Origin: Pictodentalium vernedei
Lineage: Eukaryota > Mollusca > Scaphopoda > Dentaliida > Dentaliidae
Length of the DNA stretch: 64,000 bases
Assembly: GCA_031216915.1 (NCBI GenBank)
Contig: CM062294.1
Coordinates: 159,481,455 to 159,545,454, forward strand
Reading direction: 5' to 3'
This document shows, piece after piece, positions 49,041-62,505 of this stretch. The number at the start of each line of letters is the position of its first letter. Positions within the stretch are counted from its first letter, which is position 1. Both the position numbers and the translations under genes were made by a program. The notes below the pieces were generated by a model, which was not told the DNA's origin, searched no databases, and saw nothing but the letters and a program-made list of their open reading frames with translations.

Positions 49041-51240
49041 ACATGTATAAGAAAGAGGGTTAATAACAAATGATAAAATTCGTAATGTTTAACATCGATA
49101 CCTTTAATTTGCTCAGTTTCCCCCAAATACATTCAATAGTAATACTGCTTGGACCACCCGCTTATCCAGCGGTCCTTACCCCGCGTGTAATTTCTCCCCT
49201 CATACTCACTCATTATATCCCAGAATTTCGGCACAAACTCTTTTATAACAAATTCCATTGGTGGTTTCTTAATATCCACTACAATAAAATAAAATAAATA
49301 AAAATAAAGAGAAAAAAGAATAAAAATAAAACACTAAAAAATACCGACAAAAATAAAAGAAAATATTAAACAAAGTCCACCTTTCGAAGCAAGAGTGTGC
49401 CCTAGTTTCCTCCCTACACGTGCCATCTTTTTCTACCATGCGTTCCATTTTTTTCTGTCGGTGCAGCAAAAATGTGCCATAACGTTTTTTCCTGGGAATT
49501 CTTTTCATTGTTTATCACTATATTGGTTTACAAGGTACCATTGCTTGCAATCGGGTTTCTTCAGTGCGGAGAGCTGAGGATGACAGGTGTTTCTTGTGTG
49601 CCCACAACCCCCCCCCCCCCCCCCCCACTACACACCTCACCAACTGATACTTCCTGAAATAAATGCACTAGCCTCTTTCTGGATATTTTAATTATTTCGT
49701 TTTAATGCAAAGAAACCTCCAGTAACTTCTCAACGACATTTTGACGAGAAATTAATAACCTCTTGAAAACACAGGCTCCTCACAATTAATTACATATAAC
49801 AAAGACATCGGCTTCAGAAGCAGGGGGAGTGGGCGGGGGCGGAAAAACATGCGTCAACATAGGTGGACATTTTTATTTTGCAGATTTTTTGGCCCACCCA
49901 CCCTTTCCTGCATATTTTTTCACATTTTGGGGGACCCACCCCCTTCTCATACATTTTATATATAAATATTGGTTGATTACATGTTCTGTCTCAAGGAGGG
50001 CAAACTTTGTGTTTTTGTTTTTGTTATCGCACCTGCATACCAGGATAGCGATCAAAAAACTTGTTTTTGTTAAATTAGACGTTTTTGTTTTTGTTGAAAT
50101 AAAAATTAATATTTTCAATTTTTTCATTTTGAAAAATCAGTCCCACCTTGCTATTATGACTCATGAGACAATATTATATACACAATGCTTTATTTTAAAA
50201 AATGTATCAAAAAAACTTGATATTAAGGAATTATGTTGTGAACGGATGTTTTGGTGGACTTTAGGAGAAAATTGTCAGGCAATTTTTTCCGCTCAATACA
50301 AGTCAGTTTTGAATGAAATTCTCCAATATTTTTATATTAAGTGGGTTAGTTTTGTTAATAATGCTTCTAAATGGATTTTAACGATCAATTGGAGACATTT
50401 TGTTACAGTGTGGGACACAAAAATGCTATAACAGTGAAAAAGGAAAAACAAATGCATTAACTGTTTTCGTATATTTTGTTGGCACTTGACCACCCACCCA
50501 GCCCCCACATATCATCATGCAATTTTTCTCCGCCCCCCCCCTCCCCCGAATGAAGTATAAAAATAGTTCACCGAGATGTAGAAGATTCGCGAGAAGACCT
50601 AAATGCCCTTATTAAGTAATATTCAAACTTCATGACGCGATTCGCTAAAAAATACTAACTTGAACAAACAGAAACTTGTGGCGTGTGAATTGTTCATCAG
50701 TAACAACTTTAATGTCTATAGACTTTGTCTAGACAAGGCTTTTGAAGGACTAATTTTGGGCTAATTAAATGTATGTTGAGGTGCAATAAAGTAGGTCCAT
50801 TTCGCAGGCCATTTTTGTAAAACTTCATGTGGGCGCGCGTTTATTTTTTCTTCGCCATCAAAAGTTCTCGATTTGTTTTGTGTTTTAGGTCTCATAATCT
50901 ACAGAATAGCATGGGCGGTGGTGTATTTCATCCCCTGAGTGCAAGAAGGCTTTCCAATGCGAAAGCATTGCAAAGCCTTGTTGCAGTCAAGGGACAAATT
51001 TATAAATTTTTTTTATTAACTTGGGTAAAATATCAGACATAAATCATGTAATTTTTACTTTTTTAATTTTGCATTGGTTACAAAAAGAGAGCATGCGTAG
51101 CTAAAAGGTCCATGCAACTGGGCATGAGAAACATATTTTAAACTTTTAGGCCTGAATTCTGTTTATTTGTACACAGCACTCTGAATAGAGTCGTACTAAT
51201 ATGACTGTATCCAACAGTGACATCCTTCTCTCTCCAGTAC
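49041..51240. other. host intergenic DNA, no gene seen
   Basis: AT-rich with poly-C tracts at about 49607-49626 and 50524-50546. Short frames (for example 49829-50431) show no domain and lie in low-complexity sequence. Confidence 0.5.
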
Positions 51241-51261
51241 CACTTGTTACGCTCTTCATTT

Positions 51262-51425
51262 GAAGAGTATTACGACGTACTGCGCGTCGATGGTGCACGT
51301 GCTTTCAGTCGCTGCTAACTGCAAATTCAGCAAGTTGGAGGTCTGGAAGATGTTCGCCCAGCTTGGTCGTTCTCGCCAGGTACTTCGGCTTCCATCATAT
51401 GTGAAACTGTGCAACACGATGCGAC
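51262..51425 (+). repeat. degraded SINE fragment
   Basis: TACTGCGCGTCGATGGTGCA, then GCTAACTGC, TTCTCGCCAGGTACTTCGGC and GTGAAACTGTGCAACACGAT follow the SINE order with many changes and a missing tRNA head. Confidence 0.55.
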
Positions 51426-51428
51426 GTT

Positions 51429-51676
51429 TAACCCTTTACCCAACGTAACGGCCAAAACCGGCCAGCGCTATTCTCAAAAATCGCCAATTAATTTTCAAAA
51501 TATTTTCATTTTTTGTCTCAAAAACATAGGTTATGACCCCTCGTTGGAACGAGCTCGTCGAGCTCGTTCCAACGAAGGGTCATAACCTATGTTTTTGAGA
51601 CAAAAAATGAAAAAAATTAGTTATTCAATATTTTTTTTTGCAAGTGTCGTCTGCTTTTCATGTTAGGTAAAGGGTT
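51429..51676. mobile_element. fold-back MITE-like element with 55-bp central palindrome
   Basis: Ends TTAACCCTTTACC ... GGTAAAGGGTTAA are complementary. The centre is a palindrome with arms 51503-51557 and 51559-51613 (CTCGTTGGAACGAGCTCG) around one base. Related copies lie at 52200-52440 (degraded) and 62090-62310. Confidence 0.7.
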
Positions 51677-52199
51677 AATTCAAAAACTGACACCTTCAAC
51701 ACTGGCTCCCCAGATGATGACGATGTCTTATACGATACTATCTTCTGCGAAATAGACGAATCCATTTAGCTTTTAAAATAATGTTTAACGATAATTTAAT
51801 CCTACGCTCTGTTGAGCTTTTGGTTTGTTTTCTGCTCCTACACTGGAAAAATTTTTGACAGCCAACATATGCAAACCTTGGTGAAAAATGTTCATACTCT
51901 GTTATGGCTATCCAACGGCTGAAGAAATGCAGTCCACCTTCTTGAGTTCAAAATTTATATTTCGGTTCTAGAGTTGAAAACGGTCTCTTGACTGCAACAA
52001 GGCGTCATCTGCAATATTTTAATATTGTGTATGGCGCCTTGCAAGGCAGGGGGAGGAGATTTGGGCTCCAGGGTTAATTCTGTTACGGACCCCCTTTCAA
52101 AAAGTTTTGAGATACTGAATCAGATGCCGAAGTTCTTGAAGTGAAGAATTCTTGAAGTGATAACACCGGGTTTGGTACATACGTATATAGACAACAGTC

Positions 52200-52440
52200 T
52201 CCTAACCCATTACCCAATCTAACGGTCAAAACCTGCCAGCGCAATTCACAAAAAATTGCCATTCGATTTTCATTTTTTGCCTCAGAAACAAAGCATCTAC
52301 CCCTCATTAGATCGAGCTCGTTGTGCTCGTTCCAATGAGGAATCAAAAGCTATGTGTTTTGACGCAAAAATCATAATATATATTCAATAATTTTGTTTGC
52401 ATGTGTCTTCTGCTTTTCAAGGTAAGTGAAGGGATAATAG
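52200..52440. mobile_element. degraded copy of the same fold-back family
   Basis: CCTAACCCATTACCCAATCT, ACGGTCAAAACCTGCCAGCG, GATCGAGCTCGTTGTGCTCG and GTGTCTTCTGCTTTTCAAGG match the 51429 element in order, but the central arms are no longer perfect. Confidence 0.6.
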
Positions 52441-55400
52441 AATGAAAAGCTTCACCGGACAGTCCCATTCCGTGTTTACATCAGTGGAATCTAGTATTGC
52501 AATACGACGGACAACTTATCTTGCTGATTCTCCCTCGGGGATCCTTAGGCCAAAGGCTTGGCATAGGAATCAAAACTTTGGGAGACCCAGGGCTGATCCA
52601 AGAATCCTGGGCCAAGCCCGAGCTCCCCAAAGTTCCGGGACCTGAGGTTACTAGCCCGGGTCACCACCCTCTCCACAGCCCTAGCGCCTTGTAGCACTCA
52701 AAAATGATAATATTGACTACAGTTGGAAAATTCCATGAACTGTTGTTGAATCATCGCTAAAAGTCTATTAGAAATGGTTACAGCCACATATAAAGTGTCG
52801 CGAAACCTACTTTTCGGGTGATAAAATGTTCAACTGTTGGTAGTTTGAGGCTTAAATTTCGAACTATTGAAACCTTTAACCGGAGTTGAGATGAGGTGGC
52901 GATGGGGTTTTATAGATCCGCCCCACACCCCCCAAACCCATCATGTCGCCACGCCTCTGCATAGATTTTACTTGTATATCTGAACTTCCCATTTTATAAA
53001 ATTAATCCAGACACGAGGCTTGTCGAGTTTCTGGCTCAAATATCCTGCCGTGAGGGTAAGATTTACCCGTCTCACAGATACCCATCGAGGATCATTTTTC
53101 TCCTACCATTTTAGGGATGCGACGCAATTAATAAGAAAAGACCATATTTTCCAGGAAAAAATAATTCTTAGTCCGTTCATTCTGGGAGAAAACCAATAAC
53201 ATATTCCGAAAGCTTGTCGAGAAGTATGGTACATAAGCAGACTAGCACCACACGTTGAGGATTAATGCACTGTAATCGACATGTCAGCACACGTCATTTC
53301 TAGACCTGTACTTCAGTTTGACAAGGAGTGTATTTCTCTCCGATAAACGGATAGAGCAATTTGAGGTGTGCTGAAATTTTTTGTTATATAGTTTTGGTTT
53401 CGATTTTCGTTTTTTCAGTCAGTAGAATTAACGGAAATAAAACGCCTTCCATTTTGTTTGTTTATACATGTGCAGAGGAATTTGCGATGAGTAAATATTT
53501 CCGTCGCTAATTAAATGTGCAAATAGGATAGTCATTTCGGTGGGTGAGATCAGGGACGTAGTTAGGAGGTTTTCAATGGGGAGGGGGGGTGGGGGGCGGA
53601 TCTATAAAAATTCTAACCAGGGATGGATACTTAAAGAGCCCCCACACTCACCCCAAGGTAGGGGGTCATTTTTCAAATATTGATTCCGTGTGACTATACC
53701 GGTGGGTTTTAGGGCATTCTGGGAATATTTCCAAACAGTTTAAATGACTGCAGCTAAATATATATATATACATAAATTGCGGTTTTAAGACAGCACAAAA
53801 TGACAATTTCTTGTGGTACTGCAGCCTGTGAGTAGGCCATAACGACCTTCATTGGGTATTGTGTACATTACAGAATGTACATGTATGGAAATGCCTCACA
53901 GAATCAGTATTCAACTAATAATTTATTAATTAATCATCTCAAATTTGAAATCATGCTGGGTTCTAGGCACACCAATCTTGAAATGAACTTACTGATTGAC
54001 AACCATTCATTATGTTAACAAAGTATGAGCAATGAGTTTGCTAACTAACACAGCCAAAATGTCACAATACGTGTGAGATATTAATTCAACAATACCAAAT
54101 ACAAATTTGCAGTCTGGTTGTATCTGTCTTTCATTAGAGTCCAGAGCCAAAGAAAACTTTGCACAATGTTGGTAGTAACTTTAAAAATTCCAGGACACAG
54201 CCTCACGGGGCGCATTTTGAGTCCTAATACAAACTGCAGTCTGTGAGTGCATTGCATGTAGGCATCTTGATGTGTCCTGCGCACTGGCCCCATAAATCAA
54301 CTACTTACGACTATTGTGAGCACAAAATTGGCCAACTTATTTGTATTTCTGCGAATTCTGATATAATTCAAGAAACTCTTTGCTAAATGCTTGTTACAAG
54401 ATGAAAGTTTAGGGTTAGAAATAGAAGAGAACAAAACACGTAACACGACCACGGTTCTTACATTAACTTCAGAGCCGCTGAGTAGTCGGAAAATTTTGTG
54501 TTGTTTGTACAGAATTCTGTCTGTAGGAGTCGGCAGTTGGAGTTTTCGAGAAAATGTAATACCACGTTCGGAAAAAACACTGGGTGACAATAATGCTTCA
54601 AATTTCCAACTGTTGAAGTTGTTGCCTGAAAAATGTCCAGCTATCTGGATTTTCGGACAAATATGGGGGCTGGGAGTGGTGTCCCCCTGTAGCTACGTCT
54701 CTGGGTGAGATAGCTGTCACGTGGGTAGGGTGAGACAGGCATATCTCTCCAAGCTGTCTCACACGATTTATATATGTCTCAGTAACTTAGTGATGGGAGA
54801 AAATGCAGGTCATGAACAGCCAAGGTGCCTGTTCCTCCAAGGGGGATGTTTTGCATCTCATTTTTGAGAAAGCGCAATATGTCTCTACATCATTTTCCCT
54901 TTGTTAGCGACATGGAGGTGCGAAAAATACAAAGTGTAAAATGCGTCGCCATAAAAACATTCTGCCGTATTGACAATCGCATTCACATATCGTGGACTTT
55001 TACGTTTGTTACACGCCTCTACGATTATTATCATTTTCTAAATTAATCCTGAAAAATTTGTTCTTATTTGTAAAATTTGACAGTTCTGACGTCTGTTTGA
55101 AATGAAAACAAAAACAAAACGCAGCTGTGATTCGACGGTCGACATGTAATAAGAAAAATATAAAGGAAAACTGTGTCCACATAGGTGGTTTGTTCGTATT
55201 TTCAAGAAATTAGCTGCCGTTATCTGAGAGATATTCGCTTCAAAGTAAAAATTTAGGTGTTATAAAATCACTCTCCATTTATGTTTCGTAAAGTTTTGTA
55301 AATGAATGACATTCGATTTATCTGCGGTCATTGCAGCTTCCGAATTGATTTGGGCCCGAATGCGACGTTTCGATTGGCCGATTACAAAAAATGGGTGGCG

Positions 55401-55514
55401 TTTAGTTCTGTTGGTGGATCCATGCCGTGAAGTTGTGTTCGTCAACGGAAATCCGTGTTGAACACGAGTTCCGTGCGAATTTGCAAATATGGAATATGTC
55501 GTAGCAATCATACA
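52441..55514. other. host intergenic DNA, no gene seen
   Basis: No frame with a recognisable product and no structured repeat beyond short G- and AT-rich tracts (for example near 53578 and 53758). Confidence 0.5.
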
Positions 55515-55770
55515 TACAGTACGTGGAGAGTGTATTATCTCTAAATCACCCGCAGAGTGGAGATTCCACCCAAGCAATAATTGCGAATTTGTTGCAACGC
55601 ATAACAATCACAAGCAAAGTTCCAGCCAATGGACCCCCGGGTTTAACCCGGAGGACCATTGGCTGCAACATTGCTTACGTTTTTGTCGATATGCATAGAA
55701 TTTGAAAATGATACTTTGGGTGTTAGCTCCACCCGTGGGTGATTTTGTTACAATCCACTCTCTACGTCCT
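55515..55770. mobile_element. imperfect fold-back element, about 255 bp
   Basis: The left half (from GTGGAGAGTGTATTATC) pairs with the right half (ending GATTTTGTTACAATCCACTC) through most of its length. The pairing is best at the centre, CCAGCCAATGGACCCCCGGG / CCCGGAGGACCATTGGCTGC. Confidence 0.65.
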
Positions 55771-56378
55771 GTATCTGCACTCAGTTGTGCAGCTAAATAA
55801 AGACACAGAACATTTGCAGAAATGCGGTACAATAACACCCACTTAGCCGAAAAGTCACCTCGCCATTTTTTTTTCAATTAAGAGGGGTATTCAGTTACCC
55901 GGACTTTGGTCTTTTTCCACGTTTTAGTGATAGACGTAGAATTTATTCTGTTTTATATTACACGTCTATGTTAACCAATGTTTCAATTAAGAGATCAAAT
56001 GTGTACTAACCTCACGATAAATGGTTCGATGAACTTAATAAGGTTATTTAATTGGAAGATATCAAATTCGTATGGAATGTAGAAAGAAAATGAGTAAAAA
56101 ATAATGTGAAAACACATGCTTCTCTCACTTACGTTAAAGTGCGTCGATATCAGAAAAAATAAAATGGTATATAAACATATCGTTATCGAATAGTTTGGAC
56201 GTATTTTGTAACACGATGTTAAAAACGAATTACTTGGGTAATTTGCGTTACCATACTCAATATTTTCGCTAGATGGGTAGAAATGAAGTGAAATTGTTAT
56301 CGCCATATTGCAGGTAGAGTAGTAGAAAACAATTCACAAACAACTATTGTAATATTCACTATTCATAAAGAACCAGAA

Positions 56379-56585
56379 CCGGTGTGACAGGAATGATAGT
56401 CCGTAGGAACGTTAGTAACTCTGGACTATTATTCCGCGGAATTATAGTCCTAGGTCTAACATTCCTAGGAATAGTAGTCCGACGGACTACTATTCCTAGG
56501 AATGTTAGACCCAGGACTATAATTCCGCGGAATAATAGTCCAGAGGGACTAATTTTCCTACGGACTATTATTCCTGTCACACCGG
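56379..56585. mobile_element. near-perfect fold-back element, about 207 bp
   Basis: CCGGTGTGACAGGAAT at the left and ATTCCTGTCACACCGG at the right. The arms consist of reiterated CTATTATTCC/CCTAGGAATAGTAGTCC units and pair almost throughout with the centre near 56481. A second copy lies at 60102-60309. Because the arms pair, both strands give similar spurious frames. Confidence 0.8.
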
Positions 56586-59500
56586 CGCAAACAAAACACC
56601 TTTCAGACTCCATTGGGTCAATCCTCAATAACCTCCAAAAAGAAGTTACAAACTGGTAGTTGGTTAACAGTCGAAAGGCAAGGTAATTGCCATTAGATAG
56701 TTGGCTGAATCTATAGTTTCCAACAATATATCTGCATTTACAGCATGCTTTGATGAGTGGACATATATTAGTAGAGGTTGTGTGTAGTTGGTTGAAGTAA
56801 ATAGCTAAGCTCTTACACCGTAGCTTCACTCCGTTGTACATCCTACCAAGTGATACGTGTGAAAAAACATTTATTCGAGAGCTTAAATACTCAGTACTTC
56901 TACATAAGCAGCTTCTTGATTCCATTTTCCAGACCCAGGCGTATAAAGTAATATGGACAGAGCTTTCGCACTGTAGAAGTAGTGTGTCCATGAAAGCTCT
57001 ATACACAGCTAATTAACCGCGACATTTGCAAAGGTTCCTGATCTGTTTTTCCACTCAAAAACTTAAGTCATTCTGAACTGCTCAAGTACTTTTCGACATT
57101 GGACCAAGACACCCACATTGGAACAAGCATATAATTGTTCTTATATACTAACTTTGGGAGACGACCCACTTTAGCTTGACGCTTCCTGTCGAATCCCATC
57201 TTGACGGAAACTTGTAAATCGTTACACTGTGTATGTCGGTATTTTGTATTATTAAATTTATTTTGTTAACAATGAAATGTATGGATTTAACAGAGATTTT
57301 AAGATTAAATATTGTTTGAACTAATATACTAACTACTTAAATATACGTTCCCAACATGGAATGTCGTGCATGATAACATTCTTCGTTGCACACTCAAACA
57401 CAATATTTAGTGCTATTACTCGAGAGACTAGAAGACAGTAAATGTTCCGAGGTAAAATCGCTCCATTTTCTATACATGGTAATATCCGAAGCGATTCAGA
57501 CTTTGTGGTGGTTTAAGGGTTTAGGGGAGACCTCTTGAGATGGAATATTCCAACTGCCACACTAAACTCTTTGTTTCTAGGAAAGAATTTGGAGTTGTCC
57601 CCTTTTATCACTTGTGACTGCTGACGCGACTGGGACCGAATTCTCCCTTGTTCTGTCGAACTGATTAAAAAGCTTCATACCTCACTGTGGGACAGCGATA
57701 AGTTACTTAATTTCCAGTCGACCTGAACATACACATAAAAAGATATATGAAAACGTTAAATGGATACAAACAATTGGCGTCTTGTTGAAACCTGAACATC
57801 GTATTCTGAATACTTGTATGTTTGGGATTATGCCTGAACTAAAAAGAAAAAAAATAATGACTACAACTGGTGTGGACTATTTTAATTTGTAAAATTTAAA
57901 CCACTGAACATGAAATACATTACAAGTAAGTAATTATTTAGAAAAAAACACCCGCCGAGAAACATAGAAATTTTAAAGTATATGTTTGTGTGTGGGGGGA
58001 GGGTGTGGGGGGAGTGGGGGTGGAGGGATTGCCGTATGCCATTCATGTAAGTTAGAAAATGATTATGGTATGGGGATACTGTTGTAAAAGCATGAGATTA
58101 GTTGGTCCGCGAGGAGACTAGGTCTTCTGTTACTAAAACTGTTTATCTAACCTTAGTATCAGACCACGGTTGCTAAAAGAAATTCGTAATACTACAAAAC
58201 ATAGCTTTTGAGCCCTCATTGGAACAAGACACTGAGTAATTGTTAAACAAAAACACACCAACACCAAAGATTTTTCAAATTAGCTGTCAACTTCATATCC
58301 ATCAAATTGTTCAAAGCGTCACCTCCCAAAAAGGTTATTAATTCTAAATCGTTAAAATCACATTGAAACCGAGATCTTTAGTTTTCTGGCCAATGTAAAA
58401 CTAAACACCCTCTATTTTCCAGCCCGTAGAAATGATGTCGCTTTCAAGTGAGTGAAAACTGTCAGTAGTGGAAAGAAGTCTGTCGAAATCGCACAAAGAT
58501 AAAAATCACTGTTTCAAAGAAAAATGAAAATATTAAAACTAACCCGTAACCAAAACTTTCTTATACCATCAAACAATTTGAAGATTGCTTTCTTCGGAAT
58601 GATGAAAACGCATAAATCATTCTATACGAAGTTAATATCTTTTTTTTTTTAAATTGGAAACTTTAAACAAGAAAGTAAATATGAAGAACTGTGTCTCCCA
58701 ATAAGAACTTAACATTATTTTAAAGAGTATATCCTAAACTATTTGACTATATGGACGCACATTTGATGGGATAACACTTTTGGGTGAAAAATGAAGTTTT
58801 ATGGTTTTCTCCCATTGAGAGCTATAGTAAATTGGAAACCGAAAATAACTTAGTTTTACGCACATGCGCATCCAGGTGGACAAAAATATAGAATATACCC
58901 AAAGTAGCTTGGTGTACCAAATGTTCACAACGAATAGTAAAGTGGAGCATCGGTGGATGGTACTTCCGCTGTCAATTTTATCGCCGAAACGAAATAAAAA
59001 AAAGAAAATGAACCTTTTTCATTTTAATAACATAATAACATACTATTTCGAGTTATGCGTGCTTTATTAACACGAGGCAATGCATGTTTGTTAATTTTTG
59101 GCATCTTATAAGGTAAACCCATTTAAAAACGTAATAAATAATTGTCACTTCCATTTCACTCTTCGCGAGGCGACGTGCGGTAAATTTAGACAAGTTTGCA
59201 TTCAAGTCGACGTCACCAAAGGTCAACGGGGATGTAGTTCTAATGTAGATGTAAATTTGTACCAATGAAATCCCAGTGCTGGCGTGTTCATCACGGTTGG
59301 TGTGTAAAGGTAAAATTTATGTCATGGGCTTTTCATATATATTAGAACAGGTAATCATAGTAAAAAGAGATGTACCTGATCACCAAGGCATTCTCTCCAT
59401 CCCCAAGACATGTCTTCATGATGTAGTTGAAATTTACAGTTGGGATTATAGTTACAAGATTCACGAGGTCATGAAAATTTATTGGATAAAAACATGTAGC

Positions 59501-60101
59501 AGTCGTGGCGCACGGAATTCAATTTGGACTTCCTGTTCCAAGTTGGTAATAGCGAATCAGGTAGCACAGTCTTCTACATGTATGTCTACCTACATGTATG
59601 GCACATGCCCAAGTGGTAAATCTCGTCTTGTGAGAAAGTACACGGTTACGAGCAAGATCGAATCGATTTCAAAGACCCCGAAACAGAAAAAAAGCTCCAC
59701 CCCTTAGTTACGCAGTAAGCCTGTGAATAACAGGTTTGTGAAAAGGAGGAATAACAATTCAGTTCCTACAACCATTCAAATTCGAAATGTATTCACCAAT
59801 AATGGTAATAGTAATATTAAAATTACATCTTACCGTCTGCATGAATCTGAAAATCTCACTGGGTTTTAAACGCCACACGGACACGACATATAAACTATGT
59901 ACGGCGAGTCAGAATATCTGTACATATGGCAGTCAAAAGTAATGGCTGATTTGTTCTAAGTGTTATTTGCTCTTGCTCATTAAGCTTCCCACATATCGGC
60001 AGACGATAACCGCCTCGCGTTAAATAAGCAAGAACGGACAACGTACATATCATTTTACGTTACTAAAAAACTGCGTGACTAAAATATTTGACGATTTAAT
60101 C
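56586..60101. other. host intergenic DNA, no gene seen
   Basis: AT-rich. A GT/G-rich tract lies at 57985-58025, and at 58206 GAGCCCTCATTGGAACAAG echoes the fold-back family. Open frames such as 59276-59707 show no recognisable domain. Confidence 0.5.
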
Positions 60102-60309
60102 CCGGTGAAAAAGGAATGGAAGTCCGTAGGAACGTTAGTCCCTCTGGACTATTATTCCGCGGAACTATAGTCCTAGGTCCAACATTTCTAGGAATAGTAG
60201 TCCGGCGGACTACTATTCCTAGAAATGTTAGACCTAGGACTATAATTCCGCGGAATAATAGTCCAGAGGGACTAATCTTCCTACGGACTTCCATTCCTGT
60301 TACATCGGG
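60102..60309. mobile_element. second copy of the 207-bp fold-back element
   Basis: Same reiterated CGGACTACTATTCC / GGAATAGTAGTCCG architecture as 56379-56585, with a GTCCGGCGGAC centre near 60205 and a handful of differences. Confidence 0.8.
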
Positions 60310-62089
60310 GCAGAGGGCCTAAGGATCAAGTAGTAACCGCTGCAGCGGTGCTCTCAGTTTTTTCAATAAGAATCTCAGTGACAATTTGAGGTTATACCTG
60401 GTTACCTTCATATCGGTCGATATATCAGCCCGAAGTAACGTCATGTCAGCCTGATACCCAAAGTCGAAGGCTGTTGTGAAGTTACCGCGAGCTGATATCT
60501 TGGGCAATATGAAACCAAACAAGTAATAGCCTCTTTATTTATTAAACCAAAACAAATAATTAAAAAAAGTTCTAAAGATCTGGTACAGTTTTCTGACAAT
60601 GTTTTTGTTTCTACTTTTGTTCAAGTCTTTCTCTTCCTCTTCTCCTTATTCATCTATCCGTACGTCGCGGCTGCCCACAACTGGGAAGCCGCGACGTTCG
60701 GGTAACTGAACTCTTCTCTCTTCTTTCATATCGTGGAATCTCCGCTTACGATTCTGAATCTTAGTTTACGTTTAATTTTGTGTGCAACTCTCTTCTTTGT
60801 TCTCTTTATCCACCTAATCCTTATATATCGCCATCATCAATTCCTCATCATATACAAAACTACTACCTTTTGCCTGGTAGCGTCTATTTTACTGATTGAT
60901 TGCTTTCGTTGAATAACGGTGAACGATTTCACTGTAAACAACATGGCTAAGACTAGTAACGCATCAAGGGGGATAACTCTAATTTAGTTTATATCAACCG
61001 AAATCGGCGTCATATCAGCCGCGTTTGAAGCCATATCAGCCGAGCTTGATAATGGGCAATTCTGTGAAAGGAATTCACATCATATAACAAATAATGAGTT
61101 TTCACTGTTATCTTTCGGCATGGAGTTGTCAGCAGAAAAGACGAGAAATTTGAAACACAAATTTTGTCAAACACGCACACTGTTGTTTGAATGGGGAAAA
61201 AGTTAACAGCATTGTTTCTATGAGTGATTTTATTAGAATTACAAAGAATTTTAAAACAAATGTGCATAACAATTTAATATAACATTTAACCCTGTCACTA
61301 ACGCTTCGGCCAAAAACTCTGTCAACACTAAACAATTAAACACAATTAAAATGTCATGTTTTGTTGTTTTTTTTTCAAACTTTCAAAATGTCTCATCTGA
61401 AAACTCTTTGGAAGTTGATTTAGATACCAAAGGTGTAAATTATTATCGTTTTTTAGTGAAATAGTTGACCTACACAGTGCGGCCGCCGTGGACTGGTAAC
61501 TTTCCTGAGGTCTGCAATGTTTCCAGGGACGCAAAAATATTAGATTAAAAAAGAAGTTAATTAATAAAACACCGGGTACAACATGGTGCTTCATTTATTA
61601 AATTTTTGATGATGATGATATTTATTACCTGGTAACGCATGCGTGTACAACAATGCCCTAGCATGGATTTCGTCCAATCCACTGTGGCTGTACTGTAGTA
61701 TCAACGCTTGTTTACTAAAGGTTGAAGTGCATATGCAGTATATACAAATTGGTTTCCAATTATCATTGTATATCTTCATATATCATATGACTTGTCCGTT
61801 TTGTTCACTTAAAAACATTTGATATTTTGCTTTCATTTTAATCAGTGATAAATAAAGCCTTCCGTCAATTTCATTGGTCAATTTCAAAACTAGACAATTT
61901 GATTGGCTGAACAAAATACACTGGGCCACATTTTCGTAATTTGCATAATTAGAGTTGGGAGCTTTCATTGGTCAAATTCAAAACTTGACACGTTGATTGG
62001 CTAAACAAAATGCAACTGGGTCTCATTTTCATAATTTCATTGGGTGAATTTACGTTATCTGTCCTATTTAGGGTGGGTTATATTGTATT
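60310..62089. other. host intergenic DNA, no gene seen
   Basis: Contains a small hairpin at 60659-60703 (ACGTCGCGGCT ... AGCCGCGACGT) and AT-rich sequence. Around 61855-62045 a TTTCATTGGTCAATTTCAAAAC phrase is repeated about 110 bp later (61963). No coding evidence. Confidence 0.5.
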
Positions 62090-62310
62090 AATTTTTTACC
62101 AACAAGAAAAACGCCATTCATTTGTTTTATATTTTCACATTTTGCTTCCAAAACATAGGTTATGACCCCTCATTGGAACGAGCTCGGCGAGCTCGTTCCA
62201 ATGAGGGGTCGTAACCTATGTTTTGGAAGCAAAAAATGAAAATTTTTAGTTATACGAGGATGTTTTTTCCAAGTGCCGTCTGCAACTCAAGTAAGTTGAT
62301 GGGTTGAAAA
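62090..62310. mobile_element. third copy of the GAGCTCG fold-back family
   Basis: Arms 62141-62186 and 62188-62233 (CTCATTGGAACGAGCTCG / CGAGCTCGTTCCAATGAG) around one base. Outer phrases such as AAGTGCCGTCTGC match the 51429 element. Confidence 0.7.
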
Positions 62311-62339
62311 GTCATACTAAGTGGCTAATTTGTGCGTGT

Positions 62340-62505
62340 GTATGTCATATGATAAATAGAATATGAAATGAGTGTTTTTCTCATATAATATTTATAAAAC
62401 TCGTCCGAATTTTCCGTTTGGGCTCGCCAAAACGGAAAATCCTTAGACTCGTTTCATAATACTATATGAGAAAAACACTCTTCTATTTATCGCATATCTG
62501 GAGAT
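62340..62505. mobile_element. fold-back element centred on inverted AAAACGGAAAAT
   Basis: GATAAATAGAATATGAAATGAGTG on the left pairs imperfectly with CACTCTTCTATTTATC on the right. The inner GAATTTTCCGTTT pairs with AAACGGAAAATCC. Confidence 0.6.

Noticed and set aside
49829..50431. 200-residue frame at the right of element 2
   Set aside because: Composed of AT-rich low-complexity sequence with Phe-rich translation, no domain, and an overlapping antisense frame.
56384..57006. Open frames over the fold-back element giving RRTTIPRNVRPRTIIPRN on both strands
   Set aside because: Both strands translate alike because the DNA is self-complementary and built of short units; the same happens at 60079-60322.
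59276..59707. 143-residue frame
   Set aside because: Starts at a non-ATG codon by the sequence and has no recognisable motif, no repeat family and no splice support.
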